Of a stretch of DNA of 34,214 nucleotides, positions 7,996 through 16,357 are shown piece by piece (position 1 is the stretch's first letter; the number at the start of each line of letters is the position of its first letter). Source of the DNA: Planctomycetota bacterium (lineage in GTDB: Bacteria; Planctomycetota; UBA1135; GCA-002686595); NCBI GenBank assembly GCA_020847695.1, contig JADLBP010000149.1:1-34214 (forward strand). The letters are read 5' to 3'. Both the position numbers and the translations under genes were made by a program. The notes beneath the pieces are model-generated. The model worked only from the letters and a program-made list of their open reading frames with translations. It did no database searches and had not been told where the DNA came from.

Positions 7996-8661
7996 ATGAG
8001 CCCCACCCCGAACGCCGCGATCAGCCCCGAACGACTCGTCGAGACCCTGCGCTGGCGCTACGCGACGAAGAAGTTCGATCCGACGCGCAAGATCTCCGAC
8101 GCGGAGTGGCGAGCGCTCGAGCAGTCGCTCGTGCTCGCGCCGTCGTCGTTCGGCCTCCAACCGTGGAAGTTCGTCGTGGTCGACGATCGCGCGCTGCGCG
8201 AGCAGTTGATGGCCGCTTCGTGGAACCAGCGGCAGGTGCTCGACGCGTCGCACTACGTCGTGTTCGCCGCGCGCCGCGGGATCGGGCGCGCGGACACCGA
8301 GCGCTGGGTCGCGCGGCTCGCCGAGGTCCGCAACCTGCCGGTCGACGCGCTCGCGGGGCTCGCGAAGGGCATGGCGGGCTTCGTCGCCTCGCCGCCCGCC
8401 CACGTCCAGCTCGACGCGTGGTGCGCGAAGCAGACCTACATCGCGCTCGGCTTCGCGATGGAGGCCGCCGCGTTGCTCGGCATCGACACCGTCGCGATGG
8501 AGGGCTTCGACCCGCCGAAGTACGACGCGCTGCTCCGGCTCCCCGAGCGCGGGTACGGCGCGATCTGCGGGCTCGCGCTCGGCTACCGCGCGGCCGACGA
8601 CAAGAACGCCGGCCAGCTCAAGGCGCGCTTTCCGCTCGACCAAGTCGTCGAGCACGTCTGA
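7996..8661 (+). CDS. Nitroreductase-family NAD(P)H-dependent FMN oxidoreductase
   Basis: The protein has 221 residues, the usual size for NfsB-type enzymes. FMN-binding landmarks are RYATKKFD (residues 21-28), SSFGLQPWKFVVV (50-62), the central helix QTYIALGFAMEAAALLGIDTVAMEGFD, and the C-terminal ALGYRAADDKNA. Such flavoproteins act in the cytoplasm as homodimers and reduce nitroaromatics, quinones or dihydropteridines with NAD(P)H; the natural substrate is unknown. It follows the UbiD-family gene by 97 bases and precedes the peroxiredoxin closely, so a small redox-related operon with the latter is plausible. CATGAT at 7963-7968 could be its -10. No strong Shine-Dalgarno was seen before the ATG. 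Confidence 0.88.
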   Translation: MSPTPNAAISPERLVETLRWRYATKKFDPTRKISDAEWRALEQSLVLAPSSFGLQPWKFVVVDDRALREQLMAASWNQRQVLDASHYVVFAARRGIGRADTERWVARLAEVRNLPVDALAGLAKGMAGFVASPPAHVQLDAWCAKQTYIALGFAMEAAALLGIDTVAMEGFDPPKYDALLRLPERGYGAICGLALGYRAADDKNAGQLKARFPLDQVVEHV

Positions 8662-8735
8662 GGCGTACCATGGGCATGCTTTCGAGATTGCGCGGGCTCG
8701 TTCGCTACGCGCTCGGACAACTGAAGAGGCCGAAC

Positions 8736-9173
8736 ATGCTGAAGGTCGGAGACACAGCGCCGGATTTCGAAGTGCAGGACCACACCGGCAAGACGGTGCG
8801 CCTACGCGAGCTGCGCGGCAAACGGGTGGTGCTCTTCTTCTATCCGAAGGCCGACACGCCGGGCTGCACCAAGCAGAGCTGCGGCTTCCGCGATCGTTTC
8901 CCCGACTATCAGAAGGCCGGGATCTCGGTCTTCGGCGTGTCGTTCGACACCGTCGAGGAGAACGCGGCCTTCGCCAAGAAGTTCGGCTTCGCGTATCCGC
9001 TGCTCTGCGACACCAAGCGCGAGCTCGGCCTCGCCTACAAGACCTGCGACAGCGCGCAGGATCCGTACTCGAAGCGCCTGACCTACGTGATCGGCGCCGA
9101 CGGCAAGATCGCGCAGGCGATCGACACCAAGGACCCTGGGGCGCAGGCGGCGACGTTGCTCGCGATGCTCTGA
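8736..9173 (+). CDS. bcp: Thiol peroxidase of the BCP/PrxQ type
   Basis: The protein has 145 residues from the ATG at 8736, chosen because GAAGAGG (8723-8729) lies 6 bases upstream and MLKVGDTAPDF is the normal family N-terminus. An in-frame ATG at 8670, 8 bases after the nitroreductase stop, would add a 22-residue amphipathic leader (MGMLSRLRGLVRYALGQLKR). The active site is TPGCTKQSCGFRD, with peroxidatic C44 and likely resolving C49, the atypical 2-Cys layout of BCP. VVLFFYPKADT and FPDYQKAGISVFGVSFD confirm the thioredoxin fold. It reduces hydrogen peroxide and organic hydroperoxides in the cytoplasm using thioredoxin. Probably cotranscribed with the preceding nitroreductase. Confidence 0.92.
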   Translation: MLKVGDTAPDFEVQDHTGKTVRLRELRGKRVVLFFYPKADTPGCTKQSCGFRDRFPDYQKAGISVFGVSFDTVEENAAFAKKFGFAYPLLCDTKRELGLAYKTCDSAQDPYSKRLTYVIGADGKIAQAIDTKDPGAQAATLLAML

Positions 9174-9188
9174 CGTTCCGCGCCGGCG

Positions 9189-9755
9189 CTAGAAGCTCGC
9201 GCCGAACACCACGGCGAACTGCAGGTAGTCCGCGTCGCCGGAGACGCCGCTGAACTCCATGTCGCTGCCGAACAGCGAGCGCACGTCGAAACCGAGGTAG
9301 AAGCGCTCGGCGAACGGCACTTCGATGCCTGCGTGCGCGTAGCCGGCGAAGCTGGTGTCGTCCTCGGAGTTGGTCGAGCCGCCGGACTCCGCCTCGATCT
9401 CCGCGTTGATCAACGCGACGCCGACGCCGACGTAAGGACGCACCGCTTGGCCGGTGAGCTCGGCGCGCACGCCGGCGGAAGCCTCGATCGTCGTCGCGGT
9501 GACGTCGACGTTGCCGATCTCGTCGCCGTCGGCGGAGAACGAAACCAAGCTCTCGAAGCCCAAGCCGTTCTCCTTCGACATCATCACGAACTCGCCGCCG
9601 AGCGAGAACTGGTCCTCGGTCGGCGCCCAGAGGTCCTCGTCGAGTTGGCGCATGCCGAGCTGCAGCGCGCCGCGCAAGTCACGCTTCTCGGGAGTGAGGT
9701 TCGCGCAGGATCCGAGGCAGAAGGCGAGGGCGACGAAGGCGAGCGGGTGGCGCAT
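9189..9755 (-). CDS. Small outer-membrane beta-barrel-like lipoprotein
   Basis: The product has 188 residues. The N-terminus MRHPLAFVALAFCLGSCANL has a lipobox (LGSC), predicting signal peptidase II cleavage before C17. The mature part is a run of amphipathic strands: SLGGEFVMMSK, TIEASAGVRAELTG, VRPYVGVGVALINAEIE, FAGYAHAGIEVPFAERFYLGFDVRSLFG, and the end YLQFAVVFGASF. The terminal phenylalanine and alternating pattern fit an 8-strand OmpA/outer-membrane beta-barrel-like fold, although a lipid anchor on a barrel is not standard. An acidic loop (AESGGSTNSEDDTS) would be exposed. It is convergent with the peroxiredoxin, with 15 bases between the stops. Function unknown. Confidence 0.72.
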   Translation of the reverse strand: MRHPLAFVALAFCLGSCANLTPEKRDLRGALQLGMRQLDEDLWAPTEDQFSLGGEFVMMSKENGLGFESLVSFSADGDEIGNVDVTATTIEASAGVRAELTGQAVRPYVGVGVALINAEIEAESGGSTNSEDDTSFAGYAHAGIEVPFAERFYLGFDVRSLFGSDMEFSGVSGDADYLQFAVVFGASF

Positions 9756-9913
9756 GTCCGGGTTCTCCGTGGGTTCGAGCGAGAGGCCGCGGCGTCGACG
9801 CCCTGCGTCGATCGCGCGCGGTGATCTGTCTCGATACCCGCTCGCGGAGTTTCAGTCGAGAGGAGAAACGGGGTCCACGCCCGGAAGGTGTTCGGAGCGT
9901 GTCGGTCGCCCGG

Positions 9914-11788
9914 TCAGAGCGTCGTTTGCACGAGCTCGTCCATCCACGCCTCGTAGATCGTGTAGTTGGAGCTGTGCGATGCCTTCGCGAGCACCAAGGG
10001 CTCGTACCGCGCGAGCAGGATGCCGAGCGCCGCGCAGGCGCCGGCACGGCTCGCGGTGCTGGCGCTCTTCGCGCCGAGCCGCGCGGTCAGCGGCCCGACC
10101 GACTCGAGCGCGCCCAGGTAGCCGAGGCTGACCGCGGAGAGCGCCTGGAGCTGGGGCTCGCGCAGCGTGCTCGCCGCTTCGACGATCGGCGCCGCGTCGC
10201 TCGCGCGACCGAGGACGCCGAGCGCGAACGCCAACGAGACGCGCGCCATCGGCTTCTTCTCGACCGCGATGCGGGCGGCGAGCACGTCGCGCGCCGCCTG
10301 CGTGCCGATCAACGCGTACGCGGTCGCGACGTAGTGCGTCCGGATCGGGTCGGAGGTCGAGCTGATCTCGGCCTCGAGCAACGGCAGCGAGCTTTCGTCG
10401 CGCGCCAGACCGAGCGCGACCCAGCACGCTGGCCGCGCGTCGCTGTTGCGTTCGTTGATCGCGGCCTTGCGCAGGGCGGCGAGCGCCGCGGCGTCGCCGG
10501 TCTGGCGCACCGCGAGCCCGAGCCCGAGCGCCGTCCACGGCCGGTCGACCGAATCACCCGCGACGCGCTCGATCAACGTCGCGATCGCGGTCGGGTCCGC
10601 GAGCCGGCCGAGCGAAAGCGCGATGAAACCGCGCGTGACGGGCTCGTTCTCGTGCTCGAGCGCTGCCTTGCCGACGGCGGAGGCGCGTGCGTGGCGGGTC
10701 AGCGCGAGCGAGATCGCCGCGGAGCGCCGCAGCTCGAGCGCCGGCCCCGTCAGCGCCTTCTCGACGAGCGCGAACGCTTCGTCGGTGCCGACGCGCGCGA
10801 CCGCTTCGAGCGCGCGACAGCGGACCGGCATCGAGAGCTTCTCGTCGCTCGCGAGCTCGAACGCGAGCTTCTCGAGCACCGCGCACGGCGCGACGCTCTG
10901 GTAGATCATCGCGCTGACCGCGATCCGGTCGCCCAGGCCCGCCGAGCGGTTGCGCGTCACGCGCTCGACCAGACGATCCGCTCGATCGTCGAGACCGACG
11001 CGCCGGCCGATCGCGAGCGCAGCGACCGCGAGCGGCTGGGCGTTGCCCGAGATGTCGCCGCCGCCGTCCTTCGTTCGACCGGTCTCGGCGATGCGTTGCA
11101 GCGCGGCGTACGCGGGCTCGTTGGCGACCGCGCCGAGAGCGAGGATCGCTCGCTGACGCACGATCAGGCTCGGATCCTCCAACGCGCGCAGCAACGCGTC
11201 GACCGCGGTCGGTCCAGCCATCCGTCCGAACGCGCCGACGGCTTCCGCGCGCTCGATCGCGTCGTCCGCGGAGAGCTCGTCCTGGAACCCGTCGCGCAGA
11301 CCGGAGCGCAGCAGGTCGAGCTTGGTCTGGATCAGCGCCTCGCGCTCCGCCGGCGTCTCGAGGCCCGTGGTCAGCCCGAGCTTCAGCTGCAAGCGGTTCG
11401 GCCGCAGGAACTCGGTCTTGTTGAACTCCCACCACATCCACCAGTTAGCGTCGTTGCTCGCCTCGGCGGCTTGCACCGCGGGCAGGAACGGAGAGGTCGG
11501 ACCTTGCGGCGCGTTGGGCGGAGAGGGCGTCATCGCGGGGCGTCCGTTGACCGCCGGCTTGTCGCCGAGGCCGGGTGCCTTGGGCGCCGTGTCGCCGGGC
11601 CCCTTCGCGCCGCCGGCGCTCGGCGGCACGGAATCGCCGGGCCCGGCGTAGCCATCGCGCTTGACCGGCTTCTGACCGCCGCCGTGACCGCCGTTGTCGT
11701 AGTGCTGCGCGAGCGGCGCCGCGTCGGCGGATTCCAACGGAAGCGCGACGAGCGCGAAAGCGAAGCAGGCGGCGAGCATCGATCTCAT
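9914..11788 (-). CDS. Exported HEAT-repeat protein
   Basis: The product has 624 residues. A signal peptide (MRSMLAACFAFALVALPLESADA, AxA cleavage) is followed by a Gly/Pro-rich linker to about residue 105, a tryptophan-rich motif NWWMWWEFNKTEFL, and then about 450 residues of helical HEAT-like repeats. Typical repeats are DALLRALEDPSLIVRQRAILALGAVA, RSAAISLALTRHARASAVGKAA and LPLLEAEISSTSDPIRTHYVATAYALIG. HEAT solenoids bind proteins; the partner here is unknown. I recall the WWEFNK-type motif in other planctomycete exported HEAT proteins. A GGAGG Shine-Dalgarno lies just before the ATG. C-terminal residues (YTIYEAWMDELVQTTL) continue the helical pattern. No operon partner is evident; TAAGCT on the minus strand at 11890-11895 is a candidate -10. 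Confidence 0.82.
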   Translation of the reverse strand: MRSMLAACFAFALVALPLESADAAPLAQHYDNGGHGGGQKPVKRDGYAGPGDSVPPSAGGAKGPGDTAPKAPGLGDKPAVNGRPAMTPSPPNAPQGPTSPFLPAVQAAEASNDANWWMWWEFNKTEFLRPNRLQLKLGLTTGLETPAEREALIQTKLDLLRSGLRDGFQDELSADDAIERAEAVGAFGRMAGPTAVDALLRALEDPSLIVRQRAILALGAVANEPAYAALQRIAETGRTKDGGGDISGNAQPLAVAALAIGRRVGLDDRADRLVERVTRNRSAGLGDRIAVSAMIYQSVAPCAVLEKLAFELASDEKLSMPVRCRALEAVARVGTDEAFALVEKALTGPALELRRSAAISLALTRHARASAVGKAALEHENEPVTRGFIALSLGRLADPTAIATLIERVAGDSVDRPWTALGLGLAVRQTGDAAALAALRKAAINERNSDARPACWVALGLARDESSLPLLEAEISSTSDPIRTHYVATAYALIGTQAARDVLAARIAVEKKPMARVSLAFALGVLGRASDAAPIVEAASTLREPQLQALSAVSLGYLGALESVGPLTARLGAKSASTASRAGACAALGILLARYEPLVLAKASHSSNYTIYEAWMDELVQTTL

Positions 11789-12084
11789 GGTCTGACCTCC
11801 GGGGAGTCCACGGCCTGCGCAAGACTTGGACCGGGGAGTCCTTGGTTGGCGCCGAAGCGCTGACCGCGCCGAACCAGCGAGGCCTCAAGAGCTTACGCCA
11901 GTCCGCTCCCGCCGCCAGCGGGCCGGTCAGCGCAGGCCGAGTCCCCGCGGACGCCGTGCTCGTTCCCGTCTCGTAACAACGCGATCGATTCGTGCCCGGC
12001 GTGCGTCCGTGTCACGATGTCACTCGTACCTCCGACCGTCGTCCGTCCCCGCGGACCGCGCTCGCCGCTCGCTCCCAAGACACC
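11789..12084. other. 296-bp intergenic region, divergent promoters expected
   Basis: It separates the minus-strand HEAT gene from the plus-strand DUF547 gene. A minus-strand TAAGCT (11890-11895) is a possible -10 for the HEAT gene. No RNA gene, repeat or credible small reading frame was seen. Confidence 0.4.
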
Positions 12085-12906
12085 ATGCCGCTCGTCCGAC
12101 CCGTCCTGATCCTCTGCCTGGGTCTCGTGACCCTGGCTGCCTCGGCGCGCGCGCAAAAGCCCGCCGAGCTCCAGTTCGACCAGAATCACGGCGCGTGGAC
12201 CGAGGTGCTGCGCGCCTACGTCCAAGCCGACCGGTTCGACTACAAGGCGCTCTCGCTGAACCGCGCGAAGCTCGACCAGTACCTCGGCGCGCTCCAGTCG
12301 GTCGCGCGCGAGGAGTTCGAGACCTGGTCCAAGGAGCAGCGCTACGCGTTCTGGATCAACGCCTACAACGCCTACACGATCCACCTGGTCGCGAAGAGCT
12401 ACCCGCTCGATTCGATCAAGGACCTCGGCGGACTGTTCAAGTCGCCCTGGGACAAGCCCTTCATCCCGCTCGGCCACCTCTTCCCCGACGGCGTGAAGAA
12501 GGAGCTGACGCTCAACAACATCGAGCACGACGTCCTGCGCCCGAAGTTCAAGGACGCGCGCGTCCACGCGGCGATCAACTGCGCGTCGCGCGGCTGCCCG
12601 TCATTGCGCAAGGAAGCGTTCGTCGCGGAGAAGCTCGGCACCCAGCTCGACGAGCAAGTCCGCGCCTGGCTCGCGGACGCGACTCGCAACCGCTTCGATC
12701 GCGAGAAGTCGAAGCTGCAGGTCTCCGAGATCTTCTCTTGGTTCAAGGAGGACTTCGTGCGCGACGGCGGCTCGGTGCGCGAGTGGCTCGCGAAGTACGC
12801 GCCCGAAGAGCACGCGGCGTGGCTGCGCGACACCAAGAAGGAAGTCGACCTCTCCTACCTGGAATACTCCTGGAAGCTGAACGACGTCGAACGGCCCAAG
12901 CGCTGA
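12085..12906 (+). CDS. Exported DUF547 protein
   Basis: The protein has 273 residues from the ATG at 12085, chosen because it opens a clean signal peptide (MPLVRPVLILCLGLVTLAASARAQ); the frame remains open for 31 more codons upstream without a signal. DUF547 (PF04784) landmarks are YVQADRFDYKALSLNRAKLDQYLGAL, KEQRYAFWINAYNAYTIHLV, LNNIEHDVLRPKF and ARVHAAINCASRGCPSLRKEAF. The domain resembles a transglutaminase/papain-like fold: the C in INCASRGCP and the H in NNIEHD are candidate functional residues, but no activity is proven. It probably acts in the periplasm. The hairpin at 12923-12936 may end its transcript. Confidence 0.87.
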   Translation: MPLVRPVLILCLGLVTLAASARAQKPAELQFDQNHGAWTEVLRAYVQADRFDYKALSLNRAKLDQYLGALQSVAREEFETWSKEQRYAFWINAYNAYTIHLVAKSYPLDSIKDLGGLFKSPWDKPFIPLGHLFPDGVKKELTLNNIEHDVLRPKFKDARVHAAINCASRGCPSLRKEAFVAEKLGTQLDEQVRAWLADATRNRFDREKSKLQVSEIFSWFKEDFVRDGGSVREWLAKYAPEEHAAWLRDTKKEVDLSYLEYSWKLNDVERPKR

Positions 12907-12922
12907 GTCCCTAACGGAATCG

Positions 12923-12936
12923 TCGCCCCGGGGCGA
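12923..12936. terminator. Palindrome after the DUF547 gene
   Basis: TCGCCCCGGGGCGA is a perfect 14-base palindrome 16 bases after the stop, able to form a 5-bp stem with a 4-base loop. There is no T-run, so its role as a terminator is only suggested. Confidence 0.3.
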
Positions 12937-13010
12937 TCGAACCGCGCCTAGGTTCCACCGCAGGGGTGCGTACCGGGAAGCATCGATTGCCCGGACGGTG
13001 TGTGGGTCAC

Positions 13011-13016
13011 TAGACT
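13011..13016 (+). promoter_or_regulatory. TAGACT -10-like box
   Basis: CACTAGACTC matches the box found before several leaderless genes in this window, but here it lies 45 bases before the ATG at 13062. The message would therefore have a leader of about 40 bases carrying the Shine-Dalgarno GAGGAAGG (13047-13054). Confidence 0.45.
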
Positions 13017-13061
13017 CGCCCGCGCACCCCATCGCGCCACGCTCGCGAGGAAGGCAGATCC

Positions 13062-13736
13062 ATGAAACTCCAATCTCGAATCACGCTCGCGTGTTTGGCG
13101 GCGTTGCCGCTCGCCGGCGTCGTCACCGCGCAAGGCAACAACACGCGCGGCACCGAGCGCACCGCCCAGGAAGCGGCGCGCGCCCAAGAGGAGGCCCGCG
13201 CCAAGGCCCAAGAGCAGACGCAGCGCGCCCGCGACGAAGCCGCGCGCCGCGAACGCGAAGCCAAAGGCGCCAAGCCCGACGCCAGGGACGAAAAGAGCCC
13301 CGCCGAGAATAACCCGCGCGCGGTCGCCAACGAGATCGCGAAGCTCGAGGCGATGCATCGCGAGCGCATGGCGCGGATCAACCGTCTGATGGAGGTCTAC
13401 CGCGAGTCGAACAACGTCGAGCGGCTGAAGGAGCTCGAAGCCCTGCGCGAGGCCCAACGCAAGCGCTACGAGAACGCCCGCGCACGCTTGAAGGAGCGCG
13501 CGGGAGCCGCGGAGTTCGAGCGCATCGACAACAAGCTCGCTCCGGGCCGCAAGCCGGGAGCGAAGCGCGAACGCCGCGACGGCAACGCCGACGAACGCGC
13601 GGCCGCCGAGCGTCAAGCTCGCGAGCGCCAGGAGAAGGAACGCATCGAGAACGCGCGCAAGGAAGCCGAAGCTCGCGAGAAGCGCGAGAAGAACGCGCGC
13701 GAGAAGCAGAAGGAAAAGGACGGCGGAGGCCGCTGA
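13062..13736 (+). CDS. Secreted highly charged coiled-coil protein
   Basis: The product has 224 residues with a signal peptide (MKLQSRITLACLAALPLAGVVTAQ). The mature protein is almost entirely charged helix: an Ala/Gln/Glu/Arg-rich block (QEAARAQEEARAKAQEQTQR), a middle part with leucine spacing (AVANEIAKLEAMHRERMARINRLMEVY, LKELEALREAQRKRY), and a Lys/Glu/Arg-rich C-terminus (KERIENARKEAEAREKREKN). No enzyme motif is present. A strong Shine-Dalgarno, GAGGAAGG, lies 7 bases before the ATG. The next gene, a tiny lipoprotein, starts 11 bases after the stop, so the two form an operon. A periplasmic structural or spacer role is possible, by inference only. Confidence 0.8.
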   Translation: MKLQSRITLACLAALPLAGVVTAQGNNTRGTERTAQEAARAQEEARAKAQEQTQRARDEAARREREAKGAKPDARDEKSPAENNPRAVANEIAKLEAMHRERMARINRLMEVYRESNNVERLKELEALREAQRKRYENARARLKERAGAAEFERIDNKLAPGRKPGAKRERRDGNADERAAAERQARERQEKERIENARKEAEAREKREKNAREKQKEKDGGGR

Positions 13737-13747
13737 GGACACCAGCC

Positions 13748-13981
13748 ATGAAGCACTCGCTCATCGTCATCGCACTGACGCTCGCCGCGGCCTGCACGGC
13801 CCAGGAGAGCACCCCGCCCGCCGCGAGCTCGACCTCCGGCGGCGCTGCCGACGCGGCAGCGGACGTCCCCGAGGTCCTGTCGCAGGACGAGGCCGACGCC
13901 GCCGCGGCGAAGGAGATCAACAAGGACAACGCCGACGCCGAGCTCGAGAAGCTGAAGAACGAGATCGGCGGCGAGAAGTAG
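13748..13981 (+). CDS. Small acidic lipoprotein
   Basis: The product has 77 residues. The signal MKHSLIVIALTLAAACTAQ has a lipobox (LAAAC), so C16 should be lipidated. The rest is Ala/Ser/Pro-rich and then an acidic amphipathic helix (EADAAAAKEINKDNADAELEKLKNEIGG). It lies 11 bases after the coiled-coil gene, in the same operon, with GAGG upstream. The two helical products could interact at the membrane, but this is inference. No family recognised. Confidence 0.7.
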   Translation: MKHSLIVIALTLAAACTAQESTPPAASSTSGGAADAAADVPEVLSQDEADAAAAKEINKDNADAELEKLKNEIGGEK

Positions 13982-13999
13982 CTCGCTCCCCACCCACGC

Positions 14000-14037
14000 C
14001 GACGCGCGCGCCCCGGACCGCCGGAGCGCGCGCGTCG
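14000..14037. terminator. Strong GC hairpin ending the coiled-coil/lipoprotein operon
   Basis: A perfect 11-bp stem, CGACGCGCGCG (14000-14010) with CGCGCGCGTCG (14027-14037), continues after a 2x2 internal loop into a 4-bp CCGG stem with an ACCG tetraloop. It begins 18 bases after the lipoprotein stop. No T-tract follows. Confidence 0.6.
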
Positions 14038-14140
14038 TGCGTTCGGCGAGGCTGCCCAGAACTTCGGCGAGGCCGCGCAGACCTCGCAGGGCGCCGACGA
14101 CGCGACTCACGAGCCTCGCTCGTCAAATGCACCGCCCGCG

Positions 14141-14159
14141 CGCGAGGCGTCGCCTCGCG
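14141..14159. terminator. Hairpin after the large secreted-protein gene (minus strand)
   Basis: CGCGAGGC (14141-14148) pairs with GCCTCGCG (14152-14159) around a 3-base loop, 45 bases downstream of the minus-strand stop at 14204. With the hairpin at 14000-14037 it would separate two convergent transcripts. Confidence 0.45.
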
Positions 14160-14203
14160 AGTCGTTCGAAGCGCCGTTCGACCGTAGCGCTGCTGGCGAA
14201 GCG

Positions 14204-16057
14204 CTACTGGCAGAAGGTGACGCTGAGCGCGTCGCTCAGATTCGCGCCCGCGGGCGGCGCGATCGGGTCGCGGTACCAGAGCTGGAAGCGCCAGATCGAG
14301 CCCGCGGTGATCTGTCCGCCGATCGCCGGCGGGTTGGTGATGTCGAGCACCGCGCTCGGGTTTCCGCTCGCGCCCGTGTTGGTCACCGGCAAGCGATAGA
14401 AGCCGCCGGAGATGCAGAGCACTCCGTTCTTGAACGGCACGCCCGCGGTCGCGTTCGGGCCGTAGAAGAACAGACACGACTTGTTGAGCGGGCAACCGGC
14501 CGCCTTCAACACGAGCGAGTTGAGCGCGACGCTGGTGCTGCCGCTCGCGCTGATCAGCGCGCCCGGCCCAACCGAGTTCGGCGACGTCACGCAGTAGTTC
14601 GACCACTCGCAGGGGCTGCCGTTGCCGAGCGTCCCGTCGACGTCGATGTTCTGCGTATAGATGTCGCCCGAGTCGTTGCGCTCGTCGTGCCAGCCCGCGC
14701 GCGCGATGCCGGTCGAGTCGATCACGACTTCGAGGTCGTCCTTGGCGTGCAGATCGGTGCTGAGCGGCGTCGCGACGCCGCCCCAGAGCGAATTGCCGGC
14801 GCCGTCGAGGCGCCACGCGACGACGCGATCCTGGATCACCGAACCGGTCGGCTCGTCGAAGCAGAACACCATCGCTCCGTCGCCGAAGGGCAGCGCGCGG
14901 ACGAACGACTCGTTCTTCCCGTCGATCGGCTCGAGCACGACACCGTCGGTGCCGAACACGAGCGCGCCGGCGGCCGACACGCGCTGCACGTTGACGCCCC
15001 ACTGGCTCTGGGTCGTGTTGCGGCGCTCGAACGCGACCATCAGATCGCCGCCCGCGCCGAGCGGCGCGACCGAGGGATAGAGCTCGAGCACGCTCGCGGC
15101 GTTCGCGATGCGCAGGCCGTTGTGCGCGAACGCTTCGACGCCGTTCGCGTCGAGCTTCTGCACGTATGCGTTGAAGTCGCTGCCGACCGAAACGTGCCAG
15201 CCGAAGACGATGCCGCCCGCGCCGTCGGCGTGGACGTCGGGCCAATACGCGATCGAGAGCGACGCGTTGTCGAGCACGCTGACCGGCGCCGCGCCCCACT
15301 GCGCGTTGCCGGCGGCGTCGAACTTCTGCGCGCGCATGTGGCGCGGGCTCGCGAACGTGCCGATGTCGCGCAACCACGTGACGATGTACTTGCCGGACTC
15401 CGCGGCGACGACCTGCGGGAACCCCGGGTCTTCGCCGGCGGCGCCGCTGATCGCGAGCCCGTTCGCCGCGTACTGCGCGACGCCGTTCGCATCGAGGCGC
15501 TGGATGCGCACCGTGCCGTCCGCGCCGCTCGGCGAGCGGCCCCACACGACGGCGAGCGAGCCGTCGGTGAGCGCGGCGCACTGCGGCGACGCTTCGAAGT
15601 CGTTGTTGCTCGAAACGACGACTCCGTTCGCGCCCCACGCGAAGGCACCGGCCTGCGTGATCTTGTACGCGTAGACGTCGAGGTCGCTTCCGGCGCGCGT
15701 GTCGGTGAACGCGAGCAGCGCGTTGCCCTGCGCGTCGGTGACCAAGTCCCAATCGACCAACGACGTCGATTGCGGATTCGAGCTCACCAACAGCCCGTTC
15801 GGCGCGAAGAGCGCGTTGCCCTGCGCGTCGACGCACTGCACGTACACGGCATAGGTCCCGCTGCGGTTGTCGAACCAACCGAACCACGTCTTGCCGTCCG
15901 CGGTCGCGGCGACTTTGGGCACCGCTTGATCGTTTGCGGCGACGCCGACTTGGAGATTGACCGCAGGATCGTTGGTCCACTGCGCGAAGGCAGCGTTCGC
16001 GAGGATCGAGGCGGCGGAGAGCGACAGGACGAGGTGACGTGCGCGGGTGAGCTTCAT
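14204..16057 (-). CDS. Large secreted protein with planctomycete-type C-terminal domain
   Basis: The product has 617 residues from the ATG at 16057, chosen because TAGCAT lies 7 bases upstream (the leaderless pattern of this window) and MKLTRARHLVLSLSAASILANAAFAQ is a clean signal peptide; ATG 16066 would add three residues. The first 480 residues are repeated beta-sheet units of 40-50 residues containing D..GN/AGN turns and G-W/F motifs (VYVQCVDAQGNALFAPNGLLVSS, IQRLDANGVAQYAANGLAIS, VQKLDANGVEAFAHNGLRIA), likely a beta-propeller. The last 135 residues form a cysteine-containing domain: NYCVTSPNSVGPGALISASGS, GCPLNKSCLFFYGPN, LCISGGFYRLP, WRFQLWYRDP, LSDALSVTFCQ. I recall this domain ending many secreted planctomycete proteins. 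Function unknown; an extracellular or surface location is likely. Confidence 0.8.
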   Translation of the reverse strand: MKLTRARHLVLSLSAASILANAAFAQWTNDPAVNLQVGVAANDQAVPKVAATADGKTWFGWFDNRSGTYAVYVQCVDAQGNALFAPNGLLVSSNPQSTSLVDWDLVTDAQGNALLAFTDTRAGSDLDVYAYKITQAGAFAWGANGVVVSSNNDFEASPQCAALTDGSLAVVWGRSPSGADGTVRIQRLDANGVAQYAANGLAISGAAGEDPGFPQVVAAESGKYIVTWLRDIGTFASPRHMRAQKFDAAGNAQWGAAPVSVLDNASLSIAYWPDVHADGAGGIVFGWHVSVGSDFNAYVQKLDANGVEAFAHNGLRIANAASVLELYPSVAPLGAGGDLMVAFERRNTTQSQWGVNVQRVSAAGALVFGTDGVVLEPIDGKNESFVRALPFGDGAMVFCFDEPTGSVIQDRVVAWRLDGAGNSLWGGVATPLSTDLHAKDDLEVVIDSTGIARAGWHDERNDSGDIYTQNIDVDGTLGNGSPCEWSNYCVTSPNSVGPGALISASGSTSVALNSLVLKAAGCPLNKSCLFFYGPNATAGVPFKNGVLCISGGFYRLPVTNTGASGNPSAVLDITNPPAIGGQITAGSIWRFQLWYRDPIAPPAGANLSDALSVTFCQ

Positions 16058-16357
16058 CCGGGCCATGCTATGCGAACCGCGCGCATTCGACCGGTGCGCC
16101 GGATTCCGTAGCTCGCGGAAACTCCCGAGCGCCTCGTCGAACACGCCCGAAACACGGCACACGGTTCGCATCCGGCGACCTCGGCGACGCGCAACCCGCG
16201 TCGCGGCGCGCGCGACACCGCTTCCGCGGCCGAGCGTGCGATCCCGCGCAATCGAACGAGCGACGAAGAACCCCGGCCCGACTTTCCCGCCGATACGGTG
16301 CCTACGCAAGCAGCGGCCCCTCGGCACTTCATCCCCGAATCCAACCCACGGAATCCA
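16058..16357. other. 300-bp divergent promoter region
   Basis: It lies between the minus-strand secreted protein and the plus-strand glycine-rich protein genes. TAGCAT on the minus strand (16065-16070) is the candidate -10 for the former. No clear box was found for the latter. No gene or RNA was seen. Confidence 0.45.
16065..16070 (-). promoter_or_regulatory. TAGCAT -10-like box, leaderless start
   Basis: On the minus strand TAGCAT ends 7 bases before the ATG at 16057, and no Shine-Dalgarno is present. This supports 16057 over the ATG at 16066, which overlaps the box itself. Confidence 0.45.

Noticed and set aside
3995-7999. A 4-kb open frame on the plus strand (and a 3.4-kb one at 1102-4455)
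   Set aside because: Both run antisense or out of frame to genes with clear protein motifs, and their translations are Arg/Ala-rich low-complexity sequence typical of shadow frames in GC-rich DNA.
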